Positions 17,054 through 27,219 of a stretch of 64,000 bases of DNA are shown one piece after another. Each line of letters begins with the position of its first letter. The stretch's first letter is position 1. The notes below the pieces were generated by a model that was not told where the DNA came from, searched no databases, and saw nothing but the letters and a program-made list of their open reading frames with translations. Source of the DNA: Rhodothermales bacterium (GTDB lineage: Bacteria > Bacteroidota > Rhodothermia > Rhodothermales > Bin80). The DNA lies in contig CATQHT010000002.1 in the NCBI GenBank assembly GCA_958296045.1, positions 248,001 to 312,000 on the forward strand, given 5' to 3'. Position numbers and translations under genes: made by a program.

Positions 17054-17950
17054 CTACTCGGGTTCAATCACTGTCAAGTATATGCATTCCCGCGAAGCGC
17101 TGCCAAAGAGGCCGTGGGCACCCGAAACATGGGATATAGGGTTCGGGATTTCGCCTAGGGCAAAAGTGGTGCCACCCTGCTGAGTGTTTTCCGAACGCTT
17201 GAAGTCATACACGTTATCATCCATGGCAAAAATGCAGACTTCATTGCTCCCATAAAAGTTTATGTAAGCCAATGGGTACTGCACAGTATGCGTTCCATCG
17301 CCGTTGACATCGCCGCTGTCCAGGTTGAAGATGGGCGAGTCTTCGAATTCCAGCCCTATCAGTGACCTCCCTTCGCCGTCGTCGTACTCAGCAAGTGCAC
17401 GTGGGACCAAGTTCTCCAACTGCGGCCTATGTGCCACTGTGTGGAAGGTATAGTAGGTCCTCGCCCGACCAGGATAGAATCCATGAGTGATCCGTAATTC
17501 AACATGCGCGTTGCTGTCGTACTCTATTTCACGGAAGTAGTCACCGATAATGGTGAATGTATCGGGCACCACCGTCGTCGCCGTTATGGGTTGGGACGAC
17601 AACGCGGCCCTGATTGTGAGCTCGTACCGATGGAGTGGTAGAACGCGGTGATAGCTCGTGTCGACGTACAAGCCTATATTGCGCGGGCTCTCCCAGTAGC
17701 TGAGCAGCGTGTCTACCTGCGGACCCACGACCTGCACCGCCACCTGTGCCCCACCTTCGCCGTTATCAGTGTAATACCTGTAACTCTCGGAGAGACCGGC
17801 GGCTCTGCTCAGCCACAATCGTGGTGTAGAGTACCCTCCGACAAGGACAGACTCAACTACAAAAATGGTTTCCAGTCTGTTGTCTCCCGCCGAGTCGCAA
17901 CCCAGCAACAAGGCCAGCGTCAAGTAGGTACAGAGCCGTTTCATGTGCAT
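17054..17950 (-). CDS. DUF4249 outer-membrane lipoprotein
   Basis: 298 residues. The start is ATG 17950, seven bases after the TonB receptor stop. A lipoprotein signal (LTLALLLGCDS) ends in a lipobox Cys at about residue 18. The rest looks like the DUF4249 fold: a short beta-rich domain (ESVLVGGYSTPRLWLSRAAG), then ITATTVVPDTFTI and a C-terminal beta domain ending CIYLTVIEPE. In Bacteroidota DUF4249 lipoproteins are usually encoded directly after a TonB-dependent receptor and are thought to act at the outer membrane as its partner, much as SusD does for SusC. Substrate unknown. Confidence 0.8.
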   Translation of the reverse strand: MHMKRLCTYLTLALLLGCDSAGDNRLETIFVVESVLVGGYSTPRLWLSRAAGLSESYRYYTDNGEGGAQVAVQVVGPQVDTLLSYWESPRNIGLYVDTSYHRVLPLHRYELTIRAALSSQPITATTVVPDTFTIIGDYFREIEYDSNAHVELRITHGFYPGRARTYYTFHTVAHRPQLENLVPRALAEYDDGEGRSLIGLEFEDSPIFNLDSGDVNGDGTHTVQYPLAYINFYGSNEVCIFAMDDNVYDFKRSENTQQGGTTFALGEIPNPISHVSGAHGLFGSASRECIYLTVIEPE

Positions 17951-17957
17951 AATGTCG

Positions 17958-20264
17958 TCAGAATGCCAAGTTGAGCGAGATGCTCGGCAGCGGGATGGAG
18001 ATCTGTGGCAGGACTGTTCGTACGATTTCCCCGTCCGAATTCTCGCCGTAGAAAACAACCCACTGATTGCGCCGCCGATAAGCGTTGAAAACTTGCACAG
18101 TGAGCTCGTAGTCAGCTGCACCAAGGAGCCTTCCAGTCTTGCTAACGCCTAAGTCCAGCCGATGATACGGGGGCAAACGCGAAGTGTTGAGGCCAGGAGA
18201 CACAAGAATCCAGACATTATAATAGCTTCCAGATACCCACTCGCTGTCATGCAGCTCGTACCGCGCAGCAGGCTCGGTAATGGCCTGACCGGTGGCATAG
18301 GAAAAGGCGGCATTGATAGTCCAATCACGGCCGAGACTGTATTGTAGCATGGAGCTCAGCTCATGCGGCCGGTCGTGCTTGGGCGGGTAGCCGGCTGTGA
18401 TACCGTCGCTGTTTGCGTTGATGGTCGGAAACGCACGCTCGGTCCTGCTGAGTGTAAAGGCTAGAAATCCATTCAGCCGCCCGCGACTCCGCTGCAGCAG
18501 CAACTCGAGGCCGCGGGCCCAGCCTCTGCCGATCAGAAAGATCTCCGTATATTCAAGCCCTGCCGGGTCACCGAGAAATGGGTCCGGCTTGAACAGGTCT
18601 CGCATAGTGCGGTAATACATTTCAGCATCGATCGTTACGCCCGGAGCAAGTACGGTTTTTGCCCCTATCACAATCTGATCCCCGTACGCGGGCTGCACAC
18701 CTTTGCCGCTGGTAAGCCAGTAGTCAAAGCCTACAAACACCCCATTTGTAACGAGCGTGGCGTACTGGTAATATCGGCCTGCGGCAGCCTGCAGTCGCAA
18801 ACGCTCCCAAGGACGGTGCTCAACGAATAGCCGCGGTTCGATCCGATAGTGGCTGCCAGGCTCAAGGTAGCTGCCCCGCACACCTGCCTTGAAAACCCAC
18901 CTGTGTGAAGCTCTGTAGGTGTCTTGGACATAGGCCGAAACGTATCTGACTTTGCGGCGCCAGGAGATCCGCTGCGTGCCATCCCAGATCGTCTGGAGGG
19001 GAGCGATGATTTGGCTGGCCCCAAAGCCAAGCTCCCAGTCGTTCTTAGCGCTACCGTAGTACTGAAAGTCGGCACCGAGCGCGGTGTCGTAAATCTGATT
19101 AGCCTGCCTGACCTCCACTTTACCAAAATGGGCCCTGGGCGTTGATGAATAGGCCGAGTTCGTTATGGTGAAGTTGGAAAGCAATCGGTCAGAAGCAACG
19201 TGCGTCCAGCTGCCCGCCACCATTCCGTTCTGAAAGCGAATATCGAGTTTGCCGTCCAGAAAGAAATCCATTGTCGCCAGATCTGCCCCCCGATAGGCCG
19301 AAATCGTTACGATGTCATTCTGCGAAATGTCCAGTGTAACCTTGCCGTTGAGGTCGTAGAAATACAGCCGGCTGGGCAGGTTGTCTATGTGCGACAGCGC
19401 GGCAAGGAACGGCTCGAACGTTGATCGCCGCGCCGCAAACATGTAGGATCCAATACTGTGCGGGCCTTCGGCGATGACGCGCGAGGCCAAAAGGCCGAAT
19501 CCAACGCTGATGCTCGACTCGTTCCGGTTGCCGTCCTTGCTTCGTATTTCCAGAACTGAGCCGAGGCTGCCGCCGAAGGAGGCCGGATAGCCGCCCTTGA
19601 ACAGCCTTACGTCCTTAACGACATCGGGGTTGAACCTGGAAAAGAATCCAAGGACATGTCCGGGGTTGTAGATCCTGGTGCGATCGAAGTAGATATGCGT
19701 CTGACCGGCGTCGCCGCCGCGCACGTACAGGCCGCTGGAATAGTCTGACGCCGCGGCCACGCCCGGGAGTCGCTGAAGTGAACGAAGCACATCTGGCTCA
19801 ATGACTGCCGGCAGCATCCTGATTGCCTCGGGGTCAAGTACAGATACGCCGATGCTGCGCGCCTCGCTGTCGTCGATGTGCTCTGCTGACACGATCACGT
19901 CGCCCAGTGATTTGCTTGCGGGCTTGAGCTGGATGTCCATTCGGCGCTGGTCTCCCTTTGCGAGCTCAATTTGCACATGTGCCGTCTGGTAACCAACGAA
20001 CGTACATCGCACGTGAAATTGACCGATCCCCAGGTCTGCTATAGCATAAAATCCCGAGGCGTTGGTGGATGCGCCGCGCGCCACCTCAGCAATGTAGATA
20101 TTCGCAGCAATCAACGATTCGCCCGTTTCCGCATCCGTAACGAATCCGCTTAGAGAGGTCCGCTGTTGCGCTCCTGCGACCGGGCCGGTAGCAAAAAGGA
20201 GAGCGCACACCAGCCACCAGCGTCGAATCGGATGGCGCAGTTGAATATCGGGAGGGCTGATCAC
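17958..20264 (-). CDS. TonB-dependent outer-membrane receptor with carboxypeptidase-regulatory-like domain
   Basis: 768 residues. A signal peptide (WWLVCALLFATGPVAGAQQ) is followed by a carboxypeptidase-regulatory-like beta domain (LSGFVTDAETGESLIAANIYI, ASGFYAIADLGIGQF), a plug domain (SLQRLPGVAAASDYSSGLYVRGGDAGQ) and a 22-strand barrel rich in aromatic residues, ending ISIPLPSISLNLAF with a C-terminal aromatic. It imports a ligand using ExbB/D-TonB energy. Pairing with DUF4249 downstream makes it a Bacteroidota-type two-gene import unit. It follows the Asp/Asn hydroxylase gene by about 130 bp, so it might have its own promoter but is probably in the same transcript. Confidence 0.9.
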   Translation of the reverse strand: MISPPDIQLRHPIRRWWLVCALLFATGPVAGAQQRTSLSGFVTDAETGESLIAANIYIAEVARGASTNASGFYAIADLGIGQFHVRCTFVGYQTAHVQIELAKGDQRRMDIQLKPASKSLGDVIVSAEHIDDSEARSIGVSVLDPEAIRMLPAVIEPDVLRSLQRLPGVAAASDYSSGLYVRGGDAGQTHIYFDRTRIYNPGHVLGFFSRFNPDVVKDVRLFKGGYPASFGGSLGSVLEIRSKDGNRNESSISVGFGLLASRVIAEGPHSIGSYMFAARRSTFEPFLAALSHIDNLPSRLYFYDLNGKVTLDISQNDIVTISAYRGADLATMDFFLDGKLDIRFQNGMVAGSWTHVASDRLLSNFTITNSAYSSTPRAHFGKVEVRQANQIYDTALGADFQYYGSAKNDWELGFGASQIIAPLQTIWDGTQRISWRRKVRYVSAYVQDTYRASHRWVFKAGVRGSYLEPGSHYRIEPRLFVEHRPWERLRLQAAAGRYYQYATLVTNGVFVGFDYWLTSGKGVQPAYGDQIVIGAKTVLAPGVTIDAEMYYRTMRDLFKPDPFLGDPAGLEYTEIFLIGRGWARGLELLLQRSRGRLNGFLAFTLSRTERAFPTINANSDGITAGYPPKHDRPHELSSMLQYSLGRDWTINAAFSYATGQAITEPAARYELHDSEWVSGSYYNVWILVSPGLNTSRLPPYHRLDLGVSKTGRLLGAADYELTVQVFNAYRRRNQWVVFYGENSDGEIVRTVLPQISIPLPSISLNLAF

Positions 20265-20393
20265 AATGGCTGCTATACGATCGTGGCAGTTAGCACCATC
20301 AGAACAGCGAATCCGGCGCCAGCCGCATCGCCGCTCAGCGGCACGGTCGTACCTCTTAAGGATTGGGGAGAGACCGCCAGCGTTTTGCCGCAG

Positions 20394-21119
20394 TTAATGC
20401 TGCCGTTCAATCCACTCCGCCTGCCTTCCCCTTGCTCGGCGCACTTGAGGAGATCGGCAAATCCATCGGACAATGGTACGGTTGATGCGCGAAGCAATAC
20501 GGGGCAAGGGTCTGACCACATCCATGAAAAGTACGACCCGCACCCCATCCGTATCATTCCACACTTCGTGCGGTTTGGTGTCGTCAAGAATCAGGCTCTT
20601 ACCTTCCCTCCAATTGGTTATTTCGTCACCTACCCGAATGCGACAGGCCTCAGGCGGCTCAGGAACGATGAGTCCCAAATGGTAACGAAGAAATCCCTTG
20701 TAGGGCCCACGGTGCTTCGGGATGTGCTTGTACGGGTGCAAGATAGAGAAGAAAGCCGTCGTCATTCCAGGCACCTGCTCAATGAGTCGGGTCGTTCTCG
20801 GGCACTGCACACAATGTGCCTCCACCTTGTGCCCATATCCATACAGAAAGTAGGCCTTCCACCGGTCATTGTCAGACACGCGGATTTCCGGTACGAGATC
20901 CTGAACATTCGGCAATGCCTTCGCACTTCGAAGCACCTCATCCAGCTCCCCGCGGATGTCTTGCCAATTCGCTTCCAACGGCGCCGTCCATGAAAATGCT
21001 GCTCCATCAAAGATGGCTGGATCGCCGTACGGACAGGATTGGGCAATAATAAATCGCTCTGGAAGCCATACGATGCCGTACCAAATGCGGGCAGCCCACG
21101 TACGGAAGTGCCTGTTCAT
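20394..21119 (-). CDS. Aspartyl/asparaginyl beta-hydroxylase family dioxygenase
   Basis: 241 residues of the Asp_Arg_Hydrox (PF05118) family, Fe(II)/2-oxoglutarate dioxygenases that hydroxylate Asp/Asn side chains or, in LpxO, a lipid A acyl chain. The diagnostic stretch HIPKHRGPYKGFLRYHLGL is present and the second metal His is in DTKPHEVWND, with a following Arg region VRVVLFMDVVRP for 2-oxoglutarate. The N-terminal part (WYGIVWLPERF) is mildly hydrophobic, perhaps a membrane contact. It lies 12 bp after the desaturase gene. In this context either a peptide or an acyl chain could be the substrate. Confidence 0.85.
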   Translation of the reverse strand: MNRHFRTWAARIWYGIVWLPERFIIAQSCPYGDPAIFDGAAFSWTAPLEANWQDIRGELDEVLRSAKALPNVQDLVPEIRVSDNDRWKAYFLYGYGHKVEAHCVQCPRTTRLIEQVPGMTTAFFSILHPYKHIPKHRGPYKGFLRYHLGLIVPEPPEACRIRVGDEITNWREGKSLILDDTKPHEVWNDTDGVRVVLFMDVVRPLPRIASRINRTIVRWICRSPQVRRARGRQAEWIERQH

Positions 21120-21131
21120 CGTCGCGTGGCC

Positions 21132-22172
21132 TTAGCGTTGCCGTACCACTCCGTGCACGCCAGCCCGTGCAGCCTTGCACAGGAACAACAGATAGGAGGT
21201 ATGGACGAATGCCCCGGCCTGCTGGTATTCCTTCTGCAACAGCTGATGAACGCGTGGTAGGGTGTACCACGGAATGGCAGGGAAAAGATGGTGTTCAAGG
21301 TGGTAGTTCAGGTTCACGTTCAAATAGGACAGGAGCTTGTTGCTGGTGACCGTGCGGGTTTGCGTAAGCGGGTGTCCGGGGCTGGTAAGCACGTGCTCCG
21401 CCCAGCCTCTTACGTTGGCGAAAAGGCCCGTGAAGACACCCGGCAACAGCCAGCAGTGCAGTAAATCCTCAAAGAACGCGAAGCGCAGGGCACAGAAGGC
21501 GACCCCTGCATATGCTACCGACAGTAAGGCGTACTCGGTCAGCACTTGCTTTCGTGCATGCGGGCTGGCAAGCCGAATTGCCTTCCACGGCAGCCGCACC
21601 ACGTATAAATACATCCCAATGAATACCCAGACGAAGAACAGTATCTGATGTTTTGCTTTCCCACCAGACACGTTCGTGAGTTCATCCGGATCACCGCTGG
21701 CCCGATTGTAGCGGTGATGGAGCAAATGAATGACACGATAGGCCGACGCAGAGATGAGGACGGGTGCACCAAAAGCAAAACTGAACCATCGGTCAAGCGT
21801 GGGCTTTCGGAAAAGATTGCCATGAATGCCTTCGTGCATCAAATTCGCAAGGCCGTGAAGAATAAAGCCGATGAAGACGTATCCCGCAAGCCGTGTAGGC
21901 CATACGGGAAGAAAGTGCATGGTTAGGCACGCGCCAGCCCACATGAGCAGGTGCCCAAGAACCGTGATGTGGTACACGGGCTTGATCCGATGAAAGCGGC
22001 GAATCGCTTCGCGCTTTTCCAGTGGTAAGCTCCGAAACCAGGAGCTGACAGTCTTGTGCTCGTTACGTCCAGCTTTGCTGGCTGGACTTCCAGGTGTAGC
22101 AGGACTGGACGCTGATGGCAGCGAGTTTATTGTTTCAATCCGCAATGGACACCTCCTTGCTGCGGAGTACAC
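21132..22172 (-). CDS. Membrane fatty-acid desaturase
   Basis: 346 residues. The three histidine boxes of the di-iron membrane desaturases are complete: HEGIH (about 113-117), HLLHH (about 149-153) and HLEHH near residue 300, separated by hydrophobic pairs of membrane segments. These enzymes insert a double bond or hydroxyl into an acyl chain of a lipid, sphingolipid or carotenoid. The 5' end overlaps the Lgt-like gene by 38 bp; the first 40 residues are unlike the family, so a later start is possible. It is flanked by the Lgt-like and Asp/Asn hydroxylase genes, which suggests a shared lipid or lipopeptide pathway. Confidence 0.88.
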   Translation of the reverse strand: MYSAARRCPLRIETINSLPSASSPATPGSPASKAGRNEHKTVSSWFRSLPLEKREAIRRFHRIKPVYHITVLGHLLMWAGACLTMHFLPVWPTRLAGYVFIGFILHGLANLMHEGIHGNLFRKPTLDRWFSFAFGAPVLISASAYRVIHLLHHRYNRASGDPDELTNVSGGKAKHQILFFVWVFIGMYLYVVRLPWKAIRLASPHARKQVLTEYALLSVAYAGVAFCALRFAFFEDLLHCWLLPGVFTGLFANVRGWAEHVLTSPGHPLTQTRTVTSNKLLSYLNVNLNYHLEHHLFPAIPWYTLPRVHQLLQKEYQQAGAFVHTSYLLFLCKAARAGVHGVVRQR

Positions 22173-22902
22173 TTAGTAGGATCCAGACTCCGGCTGGGAC
22201 CAAGAGCACGCTGAACAGCTGCGCCTCCGTCAGACCCCATGCGACCATCGGCGCTAAGTAGGCGAATTGAAGAAGGAAAACAAATGCAGCCACTACGACC
22301 AGAAATATGGCGAAGCTGGTCCCTGGCGGGCAAGTGCCCCGCCTCTTCCAGAGAAATACGAACAAGAGAGTCATTAGAGCCGCCTCGTACAGGCTGGTAG
22401 GATGCACCGGGATGTTGACGGGAGCGCTGCCGTCTGGAAACGCTATGCCCCACGGTAGCGTCGTAGCGAAGCCATAACAACCATCTCCCGCAAGAAAACA
22501 CCCTATCCGTTGCAGCCCCTGTCCAGCTACAATCCCAGGTGCCAGAAAGTCGAGGCCTCTCCAGATCGGTGCACGGACGACTCTCAGTGCCAATGCCGCA
22601 CCGAAGATACAAGTGATCATTCCTGCGAAGTACCAGGAAGAACTCTGGCTCAGCCGGAAGGGATCCATCCACAACACGCCGATAACCTCGGCCCGGAACA
22701 ATTCCCAGAGTCTGGAGCCCGCCGCGCCCGCCGCCATGGCCGCAACCAGCACAAGAGCGGCTGTCTTCCACCTGTGTAAACCAAAGCGCTCATCTTGGCG
22801 CCACTGCCACCAGAAGGCAAGTGTCGCAGCCACAATGGCCGCGGCACGCATCGCCGCGAAGCTGCTTATCGTTGCAAAGCCGATATCTATATGAGGTTGC
22901 AA
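22135..22902 (-). CDS. Prolipoprotein diacylglyceryl transferase (Lgt)-like protein
   Basis: 255 residues with about seven membrane segments. The Lgt signature region is recognisable but altered: QRIGCFLAGDGCYG where canonical Lgt has GRxGNFxNxE, and the conserved VHPTSLYEA block is intact. Canonical Lgt transfers diacylglycerol from phosphatidylglycerol to the lipobox Cys. The missing Asn residues and its place in a special cassette suggest a paralogue with another acceptor. It begins 15 bp after the stop of the interrupted protease gene and overlaps the desaturase. Confidence 0.75.
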   Translation of the reverse strand: MQPHIDIGFATISSFAAMRAAAIVAATLAFWWQWRQDERFGLHRWKTAALVLVAAMAAGAAGSRLWELFRAEVIGVLWMDPFRLSQSSSWYFAGMITCIFGAALALRVVRAPIWRGLDFLAPGIVAGQGLQRIGCFLAGDGCYGFATTLPWGIAFPDGSAPVNIPVHPTSLYEAALMTLLFVFLWKRRGTCPPGTSFAIFLVVVAAFVFLLQFAYLAPMVAWGLTEAQLFSVLLVPAGVWILLSVLRSKEVSIAD

Positions 22903-24873
22903 GGCGGAGTTGGCGTCCTACTTGACGATGGTCATTGCCTTGGAGACCTCGCCCATGGGAGTCGACAAAAGGTAGATGTAGACGCCACTCGCCAAGGCGC
23001 TTGCATCGAATGCGGCGCTGTGGCGGCCTGCGGGCTGTGCGCGGCTCACCAGTGTTGCAACCTTCGCCTCAGCCAAGTTGTAGACATGCAGGTCTACTTG
23101 CTGTGGCTCCGTCAGCTCGTACTCGATGATCGTACGCGCATTGAATGGGTTTGGATAGTTGCCTACCAATCGCATGGGAGCGGGCCCATCAACTGTACTC
23201 TGGAACCCGTCAGCCAGTTGGTGCAGTGTCCACCCCGACTTGTCCCGGATGTACGATGCCAACGTGTTGAGTCGGCCTTGAAGGCCAGGGCTGGCATAGA
23301 GTGACATCTGGCCAAGAAGTGCCCGAAGGCTTGTGATAATCTCCTCCGTCAACGCTTGTGGAGAAAGTGTCGCTTGGAACAGCAGGAAATCCAAGTGCGA
23401 GAGAATAAACGTGTTGACTGACGCTGCAAGATATCGCTGCTCAAGAATGAGACGTTGTGCCTCTTCCTGAAGGTAGTTCCCCTTGGGTGACTCTAGGAGT
23501 TGGGCGAACAACGCTGCTGTTTCCGTTGGTATGAGTGCTATAGTTCGGCTCCTGGCAACCCGGCAACCACCACCACCACCACCACCGCTGGTCGTACAGT
23601 ACCGGTCACGCATCTGAGCCTCATCCGTTCTATGTGGCTCGATCTTAATCCTGTTGACTTCCAGACCGTAATACATAACTGCATCCGCTGAACCAAAAGT
23701 ATGCGTTAGGCCGAGCGTATGGCCGAGCTCATGGGCCAAGACGGACTGCATGTTTATGACCTTAACGCCAGAACGCGTAACTATCAATTCATTCTTTCTA
23801 CTGACTTCCCAGTTGAACCGAACACAGCACCTCCCCTGGTCATCGTGTCCTAGTCCCTCGGCGAATAAGCCGTTAATGACTATATCAGACTCAACGATGT
23901 AGTTGCCACTGAAGTCGGTGTCCTCGAAGGCTGGAGACTTCTCCCCTGATGCATAAAATGGCCAGTCAACATGGCCAATGTGATTGATGCGATCACCACG
24001 ATATGGAGGTCCGCCAAACCTCGTATCCTGCACGCCACCGTATCGCAAGTAGATCTTCATGTTGAACCCGCATAATTCACGTCTGAGATTTGCATAAAAC
24101 AGCAGCAAAGCATTGCATGGATACTTTGTTACAATACATATAACCCTGAGTGCGTCAAATGTCAACTAGAAGGGCGTTTATACGGTCCATTTCAGCGAAT
24201 AAAGAGGCTTTTGCCTATTGATTTGCAGCGGGTGGTCCCAAAACAAGAGTTTGGCGTGCTTCTGCTCGCCCACTTAATTGCATTTAGGCCATAGTATAAA
24301 CATAGTTTATACGTGTTTTGGGGCAGTTGGAGGGATAGTACGGATTCACCCGGTGGGTGAACGAGACGTGGCCCATTTTGGGCCCTTTTGCCCGTCCTAG
24401 CAGGCATCCACCTTCCGGGCAGAGCCCGGGATTTCTGCGCCTGGGCGAGCTTGAGAGGGGCACCAAGAGGCAGGCGGATCGGTCTGCTAGACGGCGGACA
24501 TGGTCATGGCCGATTCGGCATTGCGAGTGCGGTCTGCATCGGTCGCATGCACGGCACTGGGTGCAGGATGGTGATGGGCTGTTTGCGGCGAGCCGGGAGC
24601 ACCGTGCCAGGGTTATGGGCCCTGGCGGCGATGGCCGAAGGGCTGCGGACCGTGGCACGCGAAGCGGCATTACGCACGATGTGACTCTCATACTTGACTT
24701 TGACAAAACTAATTGTTACCTTTGGACTGCCTCATTGTTGCAGCGTATAGGACGGTACAGCAGCCATGAGGCAGGGGGTCCCCTTACCGCTGGGCGGGCT
24801 TGCGCACACCAGCACGAGCGCGTTACGGTGCCAGAAGGACCGCTACACGTACCATCCATGATCCAGTGAGCCC

Positions 24874-26634
24874 ATGTCCGCATCCAACACGTTGAAAACG
24901 TTCGCGTCGCACAACCGCTCGGTTAAGGTGAGTTTTGATAAGCCCGATCAGGTGACGTCCGATGCGGGCGCCTTTATTGGTCGTCGCCTGCTGGACTTGA
25001 CGGGCTTGATTGCGATGCTGATGGAGGGCTTGAAGGACTCCCGCGACAAGCGCCGTGTCCGGCACTCGCTGCCTGAGCTGCTGCAGCAGGTGCTGCTGTC
25101 GTTCATGCAGGGATGGGATCGTCTGCGCTCAGCGGAAGCCTTAAAGAACGACCCCGCCTTCCGCGTGGCCTGCCGTAACCAGCGAGGTGCAAAGGTGCTA
25201 GAGGCCAAACACCGCTTAGCTTCGCAGCCGACGCTGTCACGCACTATTGACCAGCTCAGCGAAGAGCCCAAGCTCCAGCATCTGTCCGACACGGTCACCC
25301 GGCTGGGAATGGAGACGATATACACCCGCAACGGAGGCAAGCGCGTGCCGGAGCTGGTCATCGACGTGGATAGCTATCCCGTAGAAGTGTACGGGAAGCA
25401 GGAAGGCAGCGAATATAATGCGCACTATAGGCACAGGATATATTTGCCTATGGTGGCCACATGCGGGCCCACGGGGGATGTGCTGGGAGCAGAACTGCGT
25501 CCTGGCGCTATGAATGACGCAAGAGATAGCCATAAATTCATCCACAAGATTGCGAAAGCAGGGCAAAAGCACGTCGCCGAACGGATTATCGTGCGTGCCG
25601 ACGCGGGCTTCAACAGCCCCATCACGTACGAGCGCCTCGAAGACGATGGCATCGACTACGTCATGCGCCTGAAAAAAAACAAGAAACTGAAAACGTTGAT
25701 GGAGAAGACCGTGGCCAAATACGGCGGATCACCTACGCACTGCATAGAGCTGACCTATAAAGCGGAGTCTTGGAACGAGGCCCGGCGCGTGGTGATGGTG
25801 CCCAAGACGTACTCCAAGGCCGAGCCGGAATACTACTTTCTGCTCACGTCCTTGTCAAAGAAAGAGTGCAATGCCCAGAGCTTGGCTGACTTCTACCGGA
25901 TGCGAGGCAAAGCGGAAGCACACCACGCAGAGATCAAATACGCTTCCTGTATGCTGTCCTCGGCGGCGCGCCCCAACATGTTCGAGAAAGTGGTCAAGCA
26001 ATCACTCGGAGACGAGAGCGATAGCAAGACCCAAGACGAGAGCGATAACAAGACCCAAGACGAGAGCGATAACAAGACCCAAGACGAGAGCGATAACAAG
26101 ACCCAAGACGAGAGCGGTAACAAGACCCAAGACGAGAGCGATAACAAGACCCAAGACGAGAGCGACAGCAAGACCCAAGACGAGAAGGCTACCAAGACGG
26201 TGCGCCCTCAGAATGCGGTACGCTTGCTACTGAATGTGATGGCCTATCAACTGATCCACATCGGGCGCTGCCAAATGATCGCCCCCGACTACTTGGCTCC
26301 CAGAAACTGGCCCCTGGGACTACCGACCGCCACAGAACCCCCACCAACAGACGTTGGTCCGCCGGCAGAGCCAAGTAGCAACGGCACCGCCGAAGCAAAC
26401 ACCGAGAAGCACGACAAGCAGATGAAGCCTGAGCCCGTACACGCGCCGCTCATGCATGTGCGCAGATTCAGGGAGAACGTGCTCAAGGTAGGGGGACGCC
26501 TGACCAGACATGCACGGCGGCTGCACTTCTATCTCGCCGAGTCCGCAAAGAAGCTGTGGGAGACCTTCTGGGAAAACACATGGAAGCTGCGCTGGCAGAC
26601 CCTGTGCTGGCCGAGTCTGCCTAAACGGTGCTAA
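24874..26634 (+). CDS. IS1380-family DDE transposase (copy B)
   Basis: 586 residues, with catalytic motifs as in copy A (VIDVDSYP, IVRADAGFN, RGKAEAHHAEIK) and all intact. It has seven octapeptide units against six in copy A. A few amino-acid differences are visible (for example Leu27 to Val, and QFIHR to KFIHK in the mid-domain). As both copies keep full-length frames and clean ends, either could be mobile. Confidence 0.9.
   Translation: MSASNTLKTFASHNRSVKVSFDKPDQVTSDAGAFIGRRLLDLTGLIAMLMEGLKDSRDKRRVRHSLPELLQQVLLSFMQGWDRLRSAEALKNDPAFRVACRNQRGAKVLEAKHRLASQPTLSRTIDQLSEEPKLQHLSDTVTRLGMETIYTRNGGKRVPELVIDVDSYPVEVYGKQEGSEYNAHYRHRIYLPMVATCGPTGDVLGAELRPGAMNDARDSHKFIHKIAKAGQKHVAERIIVRADAGFNSPITYERLEDDGIDYVMRLKKNKKLKTLMEKTVAKYGGSPTHCIELTYKAESWNEARRVVMVPKTYSKAEPEYYFLLTSLSKKECNAQSLADFYRMRGKAEAHHAEIKYASCMLSSAARPNMFEKVVKQSLGDESDSKTQDESDNKTQDESDNKTQDESDNKTQDESGNKTQDESDNKTQDESDSKTQDEKATKTVRPQNAVRLLLNVMAYQLIHIGRCQMIAPDYLAPRNWPLGLPTATEPPPTDVGPPAEPSSNGTAEANTEKHDKQMKPEPVHAPLMHVRRFRENVLKVGGRLTRHARRLHFYLAESAKKLWETFWENTWKLRWQTLCWPSLPKRC
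26011..26178 (+). repeat. 24-bp minisatellite in transposase copy B (7 units)
   Basis: Seven 24-bp units coding for DESDNKTQ and variants. The order of variants (DSK first, GNK fifth, DSK last) compared with copy A fits gain or loss of units by slippage or unequal exchange. Confidence 0.95.
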
Positions 26635-27219
26635 GAGGCCACCACCCGGCTTCCTGACCACGTTAACGCACCTCCCCAAGGGCGACCAACCAGAGCCCAG
26701 CGCGAAGCTACGCCCGCACGACATTAATTCGCCCCGCTGAGCGGCAAAAAGACACCCTGAGCGCGCCGCAAACCCGCGAAATCGCTCTCTCGCTCCACGA
26801 CTAGGCCCCATCAACGGGTCATACCCCTGCCTGTCTGGCATTCCCCCTCAACGGCCGCCCACGAATTCCAACTAGTGAATAGTGTGGGTTGAAGCTATTC
26901 CATGTGTCTTTAGCGTAATCATATGCCGTTTCTAACCGTGTCTTTAGGCTATCGGGGAAACTCTGAGCTATGTGCATGTTCACGTTGCGCGACCCACTAT
27001 CGTTGCAGTCTACTTCCCACCGATCACCAGCAGGCTGCACAAAACCCAGGTCGGATACCCCTGCAAACGCTAGGATAGCAAGAGCGAGAGCGGTTACTGT
27101 TGCTTCAGTGAATCTGGTGTACATGGTATCCTCTACTTGCTCAGGTGCCAGTTAAAAAAGCAGTGGCTATATCGATTCATAGTTCCTCGGAACAGCAGAA
27201 GTATCAACAGCTCTGATCG

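Larger units (their letters stand above)
24066..26888 (+). mobile_element. IS1380-family insertion sequence, copy B
   Basis: Near-identical to copy A over its whole length, 2823 bp, flanked by TTGA repeats (24062-24065 and 26889-26892). The ends match those of copy A, including the extra A at the left. Differences are a few substitutions, one extra 24-bp unit in the transposase and a small change near 26833-26845. It lies in the protease gene in opposite orientation. The conserved leader, with a possible 170-codon frame at 24357-24869, is the same as in copy A. Confidence 0.95.
22918..27124 (-). pseudogene. Secreted metzincin (matrixin-like) metalloprotease with T9SS tail, split by IS1380 copy B
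   Basis: The N-terminal part is 27124-26889 (signal peptide TVTALALAILAFAG, then up to WNSFN) and the rest is 24065-22918. Excising 24066-26888 plus one TTGA target repeat restores a single frame of 459 residues reading through NSFNMKIY. The mature domain has the zinc motif HELGHTLGLTH (about 189-199) and a Met-turn in ADAVMYYG, so it is a metzincin close to matrixins. A polyglycine linker follows, and a helical region of unknown role. The last 80 residues (YPNPFNARTIIEYEL to the basic end) are a typical type IX secretion sorting domain. It is disrupted now but no other lesion is visible. Confidence 0.85.

Noticed and set aside
17958-20264. SusC/SusD polysaccharide locus
   Set aside because: No SusD homologue or glycoside hydrolases are present; the partner is a DUF4249 lipoprotein.
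23569-23588. Run of CCACC repeats that could look like a His-tag or binding site
   Set aside because: On the coding (minus) strand it encodes the polyglycine linker of the protease.
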